A DNA stretch of 32,374 nucleotides. Origin: JBCCCJ01 sp039029315 (lineage in GTDB: Bacteria; Bacteroidota; Bacteroidia; J057). Shown in pieces: positions 23,231 through 31,104 of the stretch; the stretch's first letter is position 1; the number at the start of each line of letters is the position of its first letter. The translations under genes were made by a program, and so were the position numbers. The DNA lies in NCBI GenBank assembly GCA_039029315.1, contig JBCCGK010000122.1, positions 1 through 32,374 of the forward strand. The letters are read 5' to 3'. The notes under the pieces were generated by a model that was given only the letters and a program-made list of their open reading frames with translations, was not told where the DNA came from and did not search any database.

Positions 23231-24358
23231 TCAACTGAGCGTAAAATCAGGCAATTTGATCAATTCGCCACCCTTTAAGGCGGATTCGTGCGCAAGAATT
23301 CCGGTACAGGTAATGTTGGCGGATTGCACAGCATTTGGATATGGGGCAGTTCCTTTGAGTAGGCCATCGACGAAGACATGTACCAGATGTGGATGCGATC
23401 CCCCATGTCCTCCTCCCTGCTCAAAAGATAAGTGCTGGTGGTCATCCAGATCGTACACACCTTTTGTGGTGAATCGCTGGATCTCTTCTGGTAGGTAATG
23501 CGCAAAATCAGGGCATGTTACCAGTTCAGGAATCTCCGCTTCAGGTTTTTTTGCGGTATGCACGACCAAAGGATTGTGTTCGATCAGCGGCCATTCAACA
23601 GATTTCTTGGACCCATATACCTCAAAGCTTTCTCTATACTGCCGCGCCACATCGAAAAGGGAGCGATAGACCTGCGCTGACAGATCAGAATTTCTGAATT
23701 TGATATGTGTGGTTTCGACAGCAAAGGGACTGTTATAATGATGATGAAGCTCCTCCCGGATGGTTCCTGAACCAAAACAGGAAACGTATTCTGCTTCTCC
23801 TTGAGTCAAGCCCAGAACTGGACCTACGCAATGCGTCGCATAGTGCATGGGCGGCAGGCCGGGCCAATAATTGGGCCAGCCGTCCATATCCTGCTGGTGA
23901 CTGGCTTTCAGAAACTGGATTTTTCCCAATTCTCCCTTTTCATACATTTCTTTCATAAAGAGAAATTCCCGGGCATACACCACTGTCTCCATCATGCTGT
24001 AGACAAGGCCGGTTTCCTTGACCAGATCGACAATCTGTTTGCACTCTTCTACAGTCGTCGCCATCGGAACGGTACAAGCCACATGTTTGCCTGCTTTCAA
24101 CGCCTGAATTGATTGGATGCCATGCAGGGGGATTGGGGTATTGATATGAACCGCATCTATATCTGGATCTTTCAACAACTCTTCATAGGATTCATATCTT
24201 TTTTCTATTCCGTAAGCATCTCCAATTTCATTCAGTTTGGAGGTCGTACGTTGGCAAATCGCAGCCATCTCTGCGTGAGGATGGGCTTGATAGATCGGGA
24301 TGAACTCTGCTCCGAAGCCAAGACCGATGATGGCGACTCTGATTTTTGAGCTACTCAT
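23231..24358 (-). CDS. Gfo/Idh/MocA-family oxidoreductase lacking the usual EKP lysine
   Basis: A 375-aa NAD(P)-dependent oxidoreductase. The Rossmann motif is IGLGFGAEF (11-19), and INTPIPLHG (72-80) and the AL-KAGKHV turn follow the family layout. In most members the next stretch is EKP, with Lys important for catalysis; here it reads CTVPMA (95-100), so Lys is replaced by Val97. The C-terminal half has the typical beta sheet, and a GGGHGGSHPHL stretch near 312-322 lies where substrate contacts usually are. Some family members have lost or changed the reaction; the substrate is unknown, probably a sugar. A 295-bp inverted-repeat element lies 54 bases upstream of the start codon and could separate the gene from its promoter. 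Confidence 0.9.
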   Translation of the reverse strand: MSSSKIRVAIIGLGFGAEFIPIYQAHPHAEMAAICQRTTSKLNEIGDAYGIEKRYESYEELLKDPDIDAVHINTPIPLHGIQSIQALKAGKHVACTVPMATTVEECKQIVDLVKETGLVYSMMETVVYAREFLFMKEMYEKGELGKIQFLKASHQQDMDGWPNYWPGLPPMHYATHCVGPVLGLTQGEAEYVSCFGSGTIREELHHHYNSPFAVETTHIKFRNSDLSAQVYRSLFDVARQYRESFEVYGSKKSVEWPLIEHNPLVVHTAKKPEAEIPELVTCPDFAHYLPEEIQRFTTKGVYDLDDHQHLSFEQGGGHGGSHPHLVHVFVDGLLKGTAPYPNAVQSANITCTGILAHESALKGGELIKLPDFTLS

Positions 24359-24458
24359 TGGATTTGATTAGGTAAGTTAGTTTTTGCAAAGGGGTATACT
24401 TTCTCAAATGTATTCACTACCGTACACTTTTTCTTTTCCATTATTCTTAGGGCTTCTT

Positions 24459-24484
24459 GCAACTTTTTGATGGCAAAAAGTTGC
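24459..24484. other. 26-base hairpin within the MITE-like element
   Basis: GCAACTTTTTG (24459-24469) and CAAAAAGTTGC (24474-24484) are exactly complementary, with a four-base loop ATGG. The palindrome at 31961-31986 has the same length and the same arms except for an A-T to G-C base-pair change, which preserves pairing. Confidence 0.7.
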
Positions 24485-24494
24485 GCAAAAACCA

Positions 24495-24590
24495 CCAATC
24501 GGATGGTCTGGTGCGCTGCCAATCGGATGGTCTGGTGCGCTGCCAATCGGATGGTCCGGTGCGTTGCCAATCGGATGGTCCGGTGCGCTG
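24495..24590. repeat. Four tandem 24-bp repeats (plus one separate unit at 24632-24655)
   Basis: Units begin CCAATCGG at 24495, 24519, 24543 and 24567. Units 1 and 2 are identical, unit 3 differs by TC to CC and by GCGTTG for GCGCTG, and unit 4 carries only the first change. A fifth, more diverged unit starts CCGATCGG at 24632. There are no unique spacers, so this is not a CRISPR array. The 24-base period keeps any reading frame open, which creates spurious short open frames on both strands. Confidence 0.9.
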
Positions 24591-24794
24591 CCAAAATTCT
24601 AAGCCCAGCTCCCCAGTTCCGCCCCAGTTTACCGATCGGTTGGTCTGGTGCGCTGCCGAATTTTGGGGGCCAACTCGCCTATACTTGTAAAAGTGTACGG
24701 TAGTGAACAAATGTATAGCCAAAATTTTTATTCCGCTATCCCTCAGAAGGATTTCATCACATGCTCAAAGCATTTCCCACCAAAAAATGAGTTA

Positions 24795-24956
24795 GAGACT
24801 GTTTGAACATCTGTCACTTATTTTTTGTATGCGTCTTTTTTCCCCATCCTTCAACTTTTTTTCATCTCATAGCCCCACTATGAGAACAAAAAAGAGCCTT
24901 GTTTGAGAAAAAAATACATCATAAAAATTCTCAGCACAGATTCCCAAACAGTCTCT
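24795..24956. mobile_element. Small inverted-repeat element, copy 1 (162 bp)
   Basis: The ends are inverted repeats: GAGACTGTTTG near 24795-24805 and CAAACAGTCTC at 24945-24955, with further matches (ATCTGT/ACAGAT) inside. TA dinucleotides flank both ends (24793-24794 and 24957-24958), as in Tc1/mariner or IS630-type insertions. The centre has CTCATAG (24866-24872) and CTATGAG (24878-24884) around a five-base loop. A second copy in the opposite orientation is at 32061-32202. The element begins nine bases after the stop codon of the transporter gene (24966) on the - strand, and its T-rich central hairpin could terminate the catabolic operon. Confidence 0.75.
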
Positions 24957-24965
24957 TAAGCCTGA

Positions 24966-26276
24966 TCAGGCTACCCGCAGTCGATAAGCCAATAGTCCAC
25001 TCACTAATAGCGGAATCGCAAAGATCACAAAACTACTTTCCATGGACAATTGTTGGTCAATCAGGACGCCTCCAATATATGGCCCAACGACTGCCCCAAA
25101 TCGCCCAAGTCCGATCGCCCAGCCTACACCAGTGGCCCTGATTTCTGTGGGATATATGTTGGCTGCTACGGCATATAAGCCCGTAAATCCTGCTTGAAGC
25201 AAGACGCCAATCAACAATAGATAGACGATCAAATGGTCAATCCCTGATGCGACGGCAAATAGCAGCATGCCTACTACAGAAGCCAGAAGGGAGGTGCCTA
25301 TCAAGCGAGACAGGCCAAATTGTGCAGCAAACCAGCCCAGTAGAAAAATGCCTACTACTCCCCCCCCATTAAAGGCCATGGAAGCATAAATGCCTTCTGA
25401 GAGTGAGAGTCCTGCTTCTATCACCAATTTGGGAATCCAGCTCAGTAAAAAATACAGACAGGTAAAACAAAAGAAGAAACTGGACCAGAGAATCAGCGTT
25501 TTTTGGCGATGAATTCCATCGAGCAGGCTCCATACTGACGCTTTTGTTTTCGCAGTCTGTTTTTGTTGCTCAGGAAGTTCGGTCAGAGATGATTGATTCA
25601 GCCTCTCCAGAACGGCATTGACTCGCTGGAGGGCATTGTCAGGTCGTTTGGATAGCAAAAACTGGAGAGATTCGGGCAGGGCGCCATACAGAAGGAAGGC
25701 CATCACAGCTGTCAGGACACTCCCTGCATAGAAAACACTTTCCCACCCATGCAAGGGAATCAGATAATCTGCAATGAATCCCCCCATCATGGCTCCCAGC
25801 GGATATCCCGCCGTAACGGAGACTACGGCAAGGCTTCGATATTTGGACGGACTATATTCAGAGACGAATGCAGCCAGACTTGCCAACAAACATCCCACCG
25901 TGATTCCAGTAAGAAATCGTAAGGGCAGCAATGCCCATAGGGTGGTAGACAAGCCGGTAAGCAGAGTTGTAAGACTAAGAATTGCTGTGCAAAGCAGGAT
26001 CATGGGACGGCGCCCCCATCGATCTGACAAAGGCGCTACGAACATGGCCCCAACCATCATACCCGCCAGCGCAGAACTGAAGACAAGGCCCAGTTGGTCT
26101 GCGGGAATTCCCAGTTCCTTCCCGATGGGATCAGCCGTAAAGGCCATCGCCATGACATCAAAGCCATCCAGCATATTGAGCAAGATCCCGCTGACAAATA
26201 CAATGATCTGACTCCTGCTAATTGTGCCATGTTCTATGACCTTGGTGAAGATGGATGCTTCTTGTTGTTCTGGCAT
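24966..26276 (-). CDS. MFS transporter, aromatic acid:H+ symporter (AAHS) type
   Basis: A 436-aa protein with about twelve hydrophobic segments. The first helix contains LLNMLDGFDVMAMAF; the DGFD motif is typical of the AAHS family (PcaK, BenK, MhbT). The loop between helices 2 and 3 has APLSDRWGRRPMI, the major facilitator signature, and the ALPESLQFLL stretch after helix 6 is also typical of this group. The central loop (about 205-235) is charged. The family imports benzoate-type or phenylpropionate-type acids with protons. It is the last gene of a four-gene - strand operon with 32 bases from the hydroxylase gene, which fits uptake of the substrate of that hydroxylase. Confidence 0.92.
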   Translation of the reverse strand: MPEQQEASIFTKVIEHGTISRSQIIVFVSGILLNMLDGFDVMAMAFTADPIGKELGIPADQLGLVFSSALAGMMVGAMFVAPLSDRWGRRPMILLCTAILSLTTLLTGLSTTLWALLPLRFLTGITVGCLLASLAAFVSEYSPSKYRSLAVVSVTAGYPLGAMMGGFIADYLIPLHGWESVFYAGSVLTAVMAFLLYGALPESLQFLLSKRPDNALQRVNAVLERLNQSSLTELPEQQKQTAKTKASVWSLLDGIHRQKTLILWSSFFFCFTCLYFLLSWIPKLVIEAGLSLSEGIYASMAFNGGGVVGIFLLGWFAAQFGLSRLIGTSLLASVVGMLLFAVASGIDHLIVYLLLIGVLLQAGFTGLYAVAANIYPTEIRATGVGWAIGLGRFGAVVGPYIGGVLIDQQLSMESSFVIFAIPLLVSGLLAYRLRVA

Positions 26277-26308
26277 GATGTTCTGTACTTATAGATGAAT
26301 GCTCACGC

Positions 26309-27859
26309 TTACCTTATTTCTTCATTCTCCTGGCGAACGCTTTCACGAGTTGGCAACACATTCGGAAGATGATCGCACAACATTCGGAATTCGGCCTCAG
26401 TCTGTGCGCTTGCAAGCACATATCTGTCGGGCCTGATCAAAACGGCTTTCACCTTCAGTTCTTCCAGGATGTGTAAAAGAGAAGGCGTTGAGGCTGTGGA
26501 GAATAGCTGTAATCCTTGTTGGTCGCTCCTAGTCAAAAAAGTTCTTTCTTCCAGGGAGAGGCTCTCCAAAAAGGCTTCGTGAATCAACAGGACCGGAGCA
26601 TAGCCGCAAACATCATCCATCAAAATTGATGATCCATCAGGTTTCATCAAACTTGCTTGAGGAAAAATGCTGCCTGCGAGTCCGTTTTCCTGCGTGCTGA
26701 GTCCGTTCCCCAGTGTTGGTTGAATACTTTTCATCTTGCCGTTGGGAGAATTCAGTTTTTCCAGTAGATCCGCCTCACTGCTGCTGTTAACCAATTCCCC
26801 CAAGCGAATCGCCGTTTGGATGTAGGTACGCACATGAGTCATTCGCTCACTTCCATAGGTATCCAGCACATACTCCTTATGGCGATCTTGTAAACACAGG
26901 ATCAACTTCCAGGCAAGATTGGAGGCGTCCCGGATACCAGCACACATGCCCTGTCCCATAAAAGGCGGCGTTTGGTGAGCGGCATCCCCTGCAATGAGCA
27001 GGCGATTTTTTCTCCATTTCAAGGCCAGGGTCGCGTGAAACTGATACACGGCATATCGCTCCATGACAGCTTCATTTCTGGAGACCCAGGGACTGAGTAG
27101 CTGCCAAACTTCTTTTTCTGTATATTTTTTCTTGCCACTGTCTCCTAGTGCGAACTCCCAACGCCTTCTTAAGCCCGGTCCTTTGGCAGCTGTTACAGGA
27201 TTCTGTGGATGGCAATATTGCAGGGTGTACTCACTGAGGTCAGGCTTGAGTTGATTCAGAATCACATCAACCACCAGCCAATCCTGATTGTATTGGAAAT
27301 CCTCAATCGTTTCATCAGGAGGTTGACAGATCTGCTTGCGGGTGATGGATCGAGCACCATCACAACCAACCAGATAAGCAGCCGATGCCTCATGATGTTC
27401 TCCAGTTTCCAGCTCTTCATAGCGAATTCGAACCGGATGTTCCTGCTCATAAATTTCCTGAACCTCACACCCCTTTCTGACAAGTACAGAAGAGAATCGA
27501 TCGAGATTTTTATGTAAAACAGCTTCCAGATCTGGCTGGTGGAACCGATAACTTGGATGCCATCCCATTGGTCCGATTGTCTGAGGTCTTGGCCAATCGA
27601 GTAGAAGGTGGCCATTGGTTTTATTCAAAAACTGCATACCAGCATTCACGATGGTATGATGTCTGAGTTCCTCACTGACTCCAATACTCTGAAACACACG
27701 CATGACTTCCCCATCGAAATGCACTGCTCTTGGCAGGGTGCAGCTGTGAGATTCCCGATCGAGCACCAAAGTCGAAATGCCCGCTTGGCCCAACAGACTA
27801 CCAAGGGTTGCCCCTGTAGGACCAAAACCAATGATGATGACTTGAAAGTGTTCCTCCAT
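26309..27859 (-). CDS. FAD-dependent aromatic hydroxylase, MhpA-like
   Basis: A 516-aa class A flavoprotein monooxygenase. IIIGFGPTGATLGSLL (8-23) is the FAD-binding GxGxxG motif, followed by VLDRE. YLVGCDGARSITRK contains the DG motif for FAD and NAD(P)H. GDAAHQTPPFMGQGMCAGIRD is the GD motif that contacts the FAD ribityl chain. The C-terminal third (about 390-516) is the thioredoxin-like domain found in phenol hydroxylase and MhpA relatives. The closest known activity is 3-(3-hydroxyphenyl)propionate 2-hydroxylase, which makes a 2,3-dihydroxy (catechol) product. The real substrate cannot be read from sequence. The start follows the dioxygenase stop by 15 bases. Confidence 0.9.
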   Translation of the reverse strand: MEEHFQVIIIGFGPTGATLGSLLGQAGISTLVLDRESHSCTLPRAVHFDGEVMRVFQSIGVSEELRHHTIVNAGMQFLNKTNGHLLLDWPRPQTIGPMGWHPSYRFHQPDLEAVLHKNLDRFSSVLVRKGCEVQEIYEQEHPVRIRYEELETGEHHEASAAYLVGCDGARSITRKQICQPPDETIEDFQYNQDWLVVDVILNQLKPDLSEYTLQYCHPQNPVTAAKGPGLRRRWEFALGDSGKKKYTEKEVWQLLSPWVSRNEAVMERYAVYQFHATLALKWRKNRLLIAGDAAHQTPPFMGQGMCAGIRDASNLAWKLILCLQDRHKEYVLDTYGSERMTHVRTYIQTAIRLGELVNSSSEADLLEKLNSPNGKMKSIQPTLGNGLSTQENGLAGSIFPQASLMKPDGSSILMDDVCGYAPVLLIHEAFLESLSLEERTFLTRSDQQGLQLFSTASTPSLLHILEELKVKAVLIRPDRYVLASAQTEAEFRMLCDHLPNVLPTRESVRQENEEIR

Positions 27860-27874
27860 CTGTTGAAACTGCTC

Positions 27875-28843
27875 TTATCGATTCAACTTGTTATATAGCC
27901 AGGGGCAATCTATGAGCGCAGGTGCTCGTAGTCCTCGAGCGGCAGCATCCATCCGCATTGTGCGGAAATTCGCTCGTACATCTTCTGGCAAATACAGTCG
28001 TTCATGCCCCCAAAAACTTGGTCCATCATGGGTCTCATGTGGTTGCCAGGTGGCGGGATCAATGAGTCGTCCCCCCCACCCATTTTCCACAAAGAATCCG
28101 GAGGGGGTATGTGCATAAAAGGAAGTCATATAATCATTGGTGTGGCGACCAAGGGTATAGGCAATTTTTCCTTTTTCCAGTTGGGCGATATCATATCCCT
28201 GACCGACATCATCTAAATGTGTGTATTCAAGCATGAAATGATGAAAACCAGATTGACCCGTACCTAATAATGCAAAACTATGATGGCGCTGGTTGACATG
28301 AAAAAAGTACATGGGGAATGGACTCAAGCCATAATCGCTGACATGAAAGCGCATCACATCCCGATAGAATGAGATCATCTGTTCGACTTCTCGTACATGT
28401 AGGACTGCATGCCCCATTCCCAGGGGCCCTGTATTAAACCCACTAATCGGCCTTCCGGGAACAAAGGGATCAGTCGTCAGCATGGGGTGAAAAAACAGTT
28501 CCACTCTGTTCCCATCTGGATCATGAAAGTAAATCAGATCCTCTACAAATCGACGGTCACAAAGTTCTGATGTTCCCAGATGCACTGTAACCTTGTTGTC
28601 TTCCAGTCTGGCAGCATAAGCCTGTAAATCATCTTTGCTGTCCACTTCCCAGCCCATGAAGGCAAGGGTCTCTCCACCTTCATCAGAAACAATCAACCGC
28701 TGTTTGCGATCATCCATCCGAAAGGCAAGGGTTTTTCCTGCCCGATCCACCTGCTGCATACCCAATAATTTTCCTGCAAAGTCAGACCAGGAATCTAGCT
28801 CATTGGAACGAATCCCAAGATATCCTAATGCGCGAATAGCCAT
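27875..28843 (-). CDS. Type I extradiol ring-cleavage dioxygenase (BphC-like, VOC fold)
   Basis: A 322-aa protein built of two vicinal oxygen chelate modules. The predicted Fe(II) ligands are His145 in GMGHAVL, His201 or His202 in FHHFMLE, and Glu253 in GFFVENGWG. The stretch from His234 to Glu253 (RHTNDYMTSFYAHTPSGFFVE) fits the extradiol dioxygenase signature pattern: His, seven residues, FY, then TPxG and Glu. The family cleaves catechols next to the two hydroxyls (meta cleavage). E. coli mhp uses an unrelated type III enzyme at this step, so this operon has a different combination. The product would be passed to the hydrolase encoded upstream. Confidence 0.9.
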   Translation of the reverse strand: MAIRALGYLGIRSNELDSWSDFAGKLLGMQQVDRAGKTLAFRMDDRKQRLIVSDEGGETLAFMGWEVDSKDDLQAYAARLEDNKVTVHLGTSELCDRRFVEDLIYFHDPDGNRVELFFHPMLTTDPFVPGRPISGFNTGPLGMGHAVLHVREVEQMISFYRDVMRFHVSDYGLSPFPMYFFHVNQRHHSFALLGTGQSGFHHFMLEYTHLDDVGQGYDIAQLEKGKIAYTLGRHTNDYMTSFYAHTPSGFFVENGWGGRLIDPATWQPHETHDGPSFWGHERLYLPEDVRANFRTMRMDAAARGLRAPALIDCPWLYNKLNR

Positions 28844-28918
28844 ATGTTCTGTCTTTTTTGTGCATCTCCCGTTTCAGGGCGGAATGCCCGATTGTAGGGT
28901 CGAATGTCAGAAAGGAGG

Positions 28919-29896
28919 TCAGCCCTGTGTAACTGTCTGTTCTATTGATCCGAAGATCGAGTTGCCATCTGTATCCAGCATGTCGATTTTAATTTGATCT
29001 CCATATGACAAATATGAGGTAGTGGCTTGTCCAGTTTCGATGATTTCGATCATGCGTTTTTCGGATAAACAACTGAATCCCTGGCTGGCATCTGAATTGG
29101 AAATAGTCCCAGACCCAATAATTGTTCCTGCCTTCAGTGGGCGTGTCCTTGCTGCATGAGCAACCAACTCCGCGAAACTAAACTGCATCTCAACACCGCA
29201 ATTGGGATTTCCAAACCATTCTCCATTGATCCAGCTCCTCATGGGCAGTTGCACTTTATAGTCTTTCCACTGATCCCCCAATTCATCCAGGGTCGCAAAT
29301 ACAGGAGAAAAAGCTGTTGGGGGCTTCCCATGGACAAAGCCAAAGCCTTTTTTCAATTCTGAAGGGATGATGCCACGAAGCGAAACATCATTGATAATCC
29401 CAATCATGATGATCGCGTCACCAGCTTCTTTGACAGTAGGATTTTTGTGCAGGTCATTGCAAATCACGACCACTTCTGCTTCCAAATCGCATCCGTGAGC
29501 GAGGTCCAGAACCTCAATATTGTCTCTTGGGCCCAACATGGTATCTGATCCGCCTTGATACATCAGAGGATCAGTCAGGAATTCCGGGGGCATCTCCACC
29601 CCACGAGATTTGCGCACCAATCGCACATGGTTCAAAAAAGCGGAGCCATCCAACCACTGATAAGCGCGTGGCAGCGGAGCCATCACCTTCTCCACATCCA
29701 GCGGTTCTGAAGACCCTTTGCCTGCTTCCAGGTCCTCATAGAGTTGCTGCAATACCTTGCTTGAGTTTGCCCAATCATCCAGGGCGTGTTGCATGGTCGG
29801 AATATTGGCGGGAGCGGAGACATAAGCAGTCAAGGCGCGATTCACGACCACCAACTTCCCATCTCTGGTCCCATTATGTACAGTTGCAAGCTTCAT
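28919..29896 (-). CDS. Fumarylacetoacetase-like (FAH family) hydrolase
   Basis: A 325-aa protein. The start MKLATVHNGTRDGKLVVV and blocks such as PLPRAYQWLDGSAFLNH, DPLMYQGGSD and GCDLEAEVVVI (metal-binding Asp/Glu residues near 136-141) match the fumarylacetoacetate hydrolase subgroup of bacteria. AGTIIGSGTISNSDASQGF (near 252-270) is the GxGT block of the active site. The family cleaves C-C bonds of beta-diketo acids such as fumarylacetoacetate, made in homogentisate breakdown. Here it is the first gene of the operon with an extradiol dioxygenase, instead of the alpha/beta hydrolase usual for meta-cleavage products. The promoter should lie in 29897-30150. Confidence 0.92.
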   Translation of the reverse strand: MKLATVHNGTRDGKLVVVNRALTAYVSAPANIPTMQHALDDWANSSKVLQQLYEDLEAGKGSSEPLDVEKVMAPLPRAYQWLDGSAFLNHVRLVRKSRGVEMPPEFLTDPLMYQGGSDTMLGPRDNIEVLDLAHGCDLEAEVVVICNDLHKNPTVKEAGDAIIMIGIINDVSLRGIIPSELKKGFGFVHGKPPTAFSPVFATLDELGDQWKDYKVQLPMRSWINGEWFGNPNCGVEMQFSFAELVAHAARTRPLKAGTIIGSGTISNSDASQGFSCLSEKRMIEIIETGQATTSYLSYGDQIKIDMLDTDGNSIFGSIEQTVTQG

Positions 29897-29954
29897 AAAC
29901 TATTCGATTGATAGGGTTCAATGTTATGTAAAGTGTGGCAATTTATCGTTTTTC

Positions 29955-29986
29955 TCAGATCATTAATACTGTGAGATCTGATCATT
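29955..29986. promoter_or_regulatory. Possible operator repeats before the catabolic operon
   Basis: TCAGATC (29955-29961) and GATCTGA (29975-29981) are inverted repeats. The longer TCAGATCATT (29955-29964) and TCTGATCATT (29977-29986) are direct repeats with a 22-base period, about two helical turns. They sit in the divergent spacer, 58-90 bases upstream of the FAH start codon. The spacing suggests binding by a dimeric regulator, but no regulator gene lies nearby in this window. Confidence 0.4.
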
Positions 29987-30150
29987 TTTCAAATCTGAAA
30001 GAATGCAAGGCTTTTCCTACGATTTGAAGGGCAAACAGGCCTGAACTCCTCAGCCATTTCAGGCTTTCTCAGAAGGGATTGCTGTCACCTTGTGCTTGTT
30101 ATAAAATTAATCGCTATTTAGCCGATTCACTCTGTGCAAATTCAAGGGTT

Positions 30151-31011
30151 ATGGATACGAAAAAAGCAACAATCAGCTTGATCATCGCTACAGCTCTGGG
30201 CATTCTGATTGCGATAGCTGGTGCTCACAATGGGCAAACGATCAATCACATCCCAATTTTGGTGTTGTGTGTGGCGGGGGTATTTATCCTGAATTGGCTG
30301 GCTTTTATCCCGGCATACCGCTTTCAGACAGAAAAGTTCTTCGATATCATCGGTAGCCTATCGTACCTAAGTGTTATTTGTCTAGGGTGTGCCTTGAGCC
30401 AGCCCATTGATGGCAGGACGATTCTGCTTGCGGTGCTGGTGACGATTTGGGCAGTTAGGCTTGGTACCTTTCTTTTTCGGCGCATTCATCGGTCCGGCAA
30501 GGATGATCGCTTCGATGCGATCAAGCCCAATATTGTCCGCTTTCTCAATGCCTGGACCCTTCAGGCTTTGTGGGTTGTCTTAACGGCCTCTCCAGCATTC
30601 ATTGCCATTACTGCTGCAAAGCGAGAATCGATTGGCTGGTTGACATATGTTGGATTGACTATATGGCTCATAGGATTTGGCATAGAGGTGGTGGCGGATT
30701 ATCAGAAGACCCAATTCCGCAAACAGCCGAAAAACAAAGATCGATTTATCCAGACAGGTTTATGGTCCCGCTCTCGCCATCCCAATTATTTTGGAGAAAT
30801 TGTCCTTTGGATAGGCATAAGCCTGATTGCCATTCCGGTCTTGCAAGGATGGCAATGGATCGCTTTGATCTCGCCTGTATTCGTCACGCTCCTGCTTACG
30901 CGGGTGAGTGGGGTGCCCATGTTGGAAGCCAAGGCTGACAAACAATGGGGCGGGCAGGAGGCATATGAAGCTTACAAAGCAAGCACGCCTACATTGATTC
31001 CAAAACTTTGA
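30151..31011 (+). CDS. DUF1295 membrane protein (steroid 5-alpha reductase-like)
   Basis: Start at the ATG at 30151, which gives a 286-aa protein; the frame is open from 30079 but the extension is Cys-rich and hydrophilic. About seven hydrophobic segments cover the protein. The C-terminal part has SRHPNYFGEIVLWIGI (near 231-246), the motif of the DUF1295/isoprenylcysteine methyltransferase-like superfamily, in which His and Glu near the membrane bind cofactor. An ADYQKTQFRK stretch precedes it. Enzymes of this group reduce or methylate lipophilic substrates; the true substrate is unknown. It is divergent from the catabolic operon and 93 bases before the SDR gene, so these two may be one unit. 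Confidence 0.88.
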   Translation: MDTKKATISLIIATALGILIAIAGAHNGQTINHIPILVLCVAGVFILNWLAFIPAYRFQTEKFFDIIGSLSYLSVICLGCALSQPIDGRTILLAVLVTIWAVRLGTFLFRRIHRSGKDDRFDAIKPNIVRFLNAWTLQALWVVLTASPAFIAITAAKRESIGWLTYVGLTIWLIGFGIEVVADYQKTQFRKQPKNKDRFIQTGLWSRSRHPNYFGEIVLWIGISLIAIPVLQGWQWIALISPVFVTLLLTRVSGVPMLEAKADKQWGGQEAYEAYKASTPTLIPKL

Positions 31012-31104
31012 AGGGGCATCGCATGTCAACGAAAAAGCCCTGAATGATTGTTTGGGATGGACAGGCTATAGCCCTATTTTGCACATATTTACAATTCGAT
31101 ACTC

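Larger units (their letters stand above)
24413..24707. mobile_element. 295-bp MITE-like element with 19-bp perfect terminal inverted repeats
   Basis: The left end TTCACTACCGTACACTTTT (24413-24431) is exactly repeated in inverted form at 24689-24707. The direct repeat CAAATGTA flanks the element at 24405-24412 and 24708-24715, consistent with an 8-base target duplication. The next base is T on both sides, so 9 bases is possible. No credible gene is inside. This is the structure of a miniature inverted-repeat transposable element, mobilised in trans by a transposase not present in this window. Inside are a 26-base hairpin (24459-24484), four 24-base tandem repeats (24495-24590) and one separate related unit (24632-24655). 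The perfect ends suggest recent insertion. Confidence 0.8.

Noticed and set aside
24495..24655. Tandem repeats that could be taken for a CRISPR array or a coding repeat
   Set aside because: Units follow each other without unique spacers, and the open frames are a trivial result of the 24-base (8-codon) period; no start context or homology supports a gene.
24795..25141. Short open frames within the small inverted-repeat elements (also at 31921-32118)
   Set aside because: They translate the repeat and its reverse complement and share residues only because the elements are copies; no start signal or family match.
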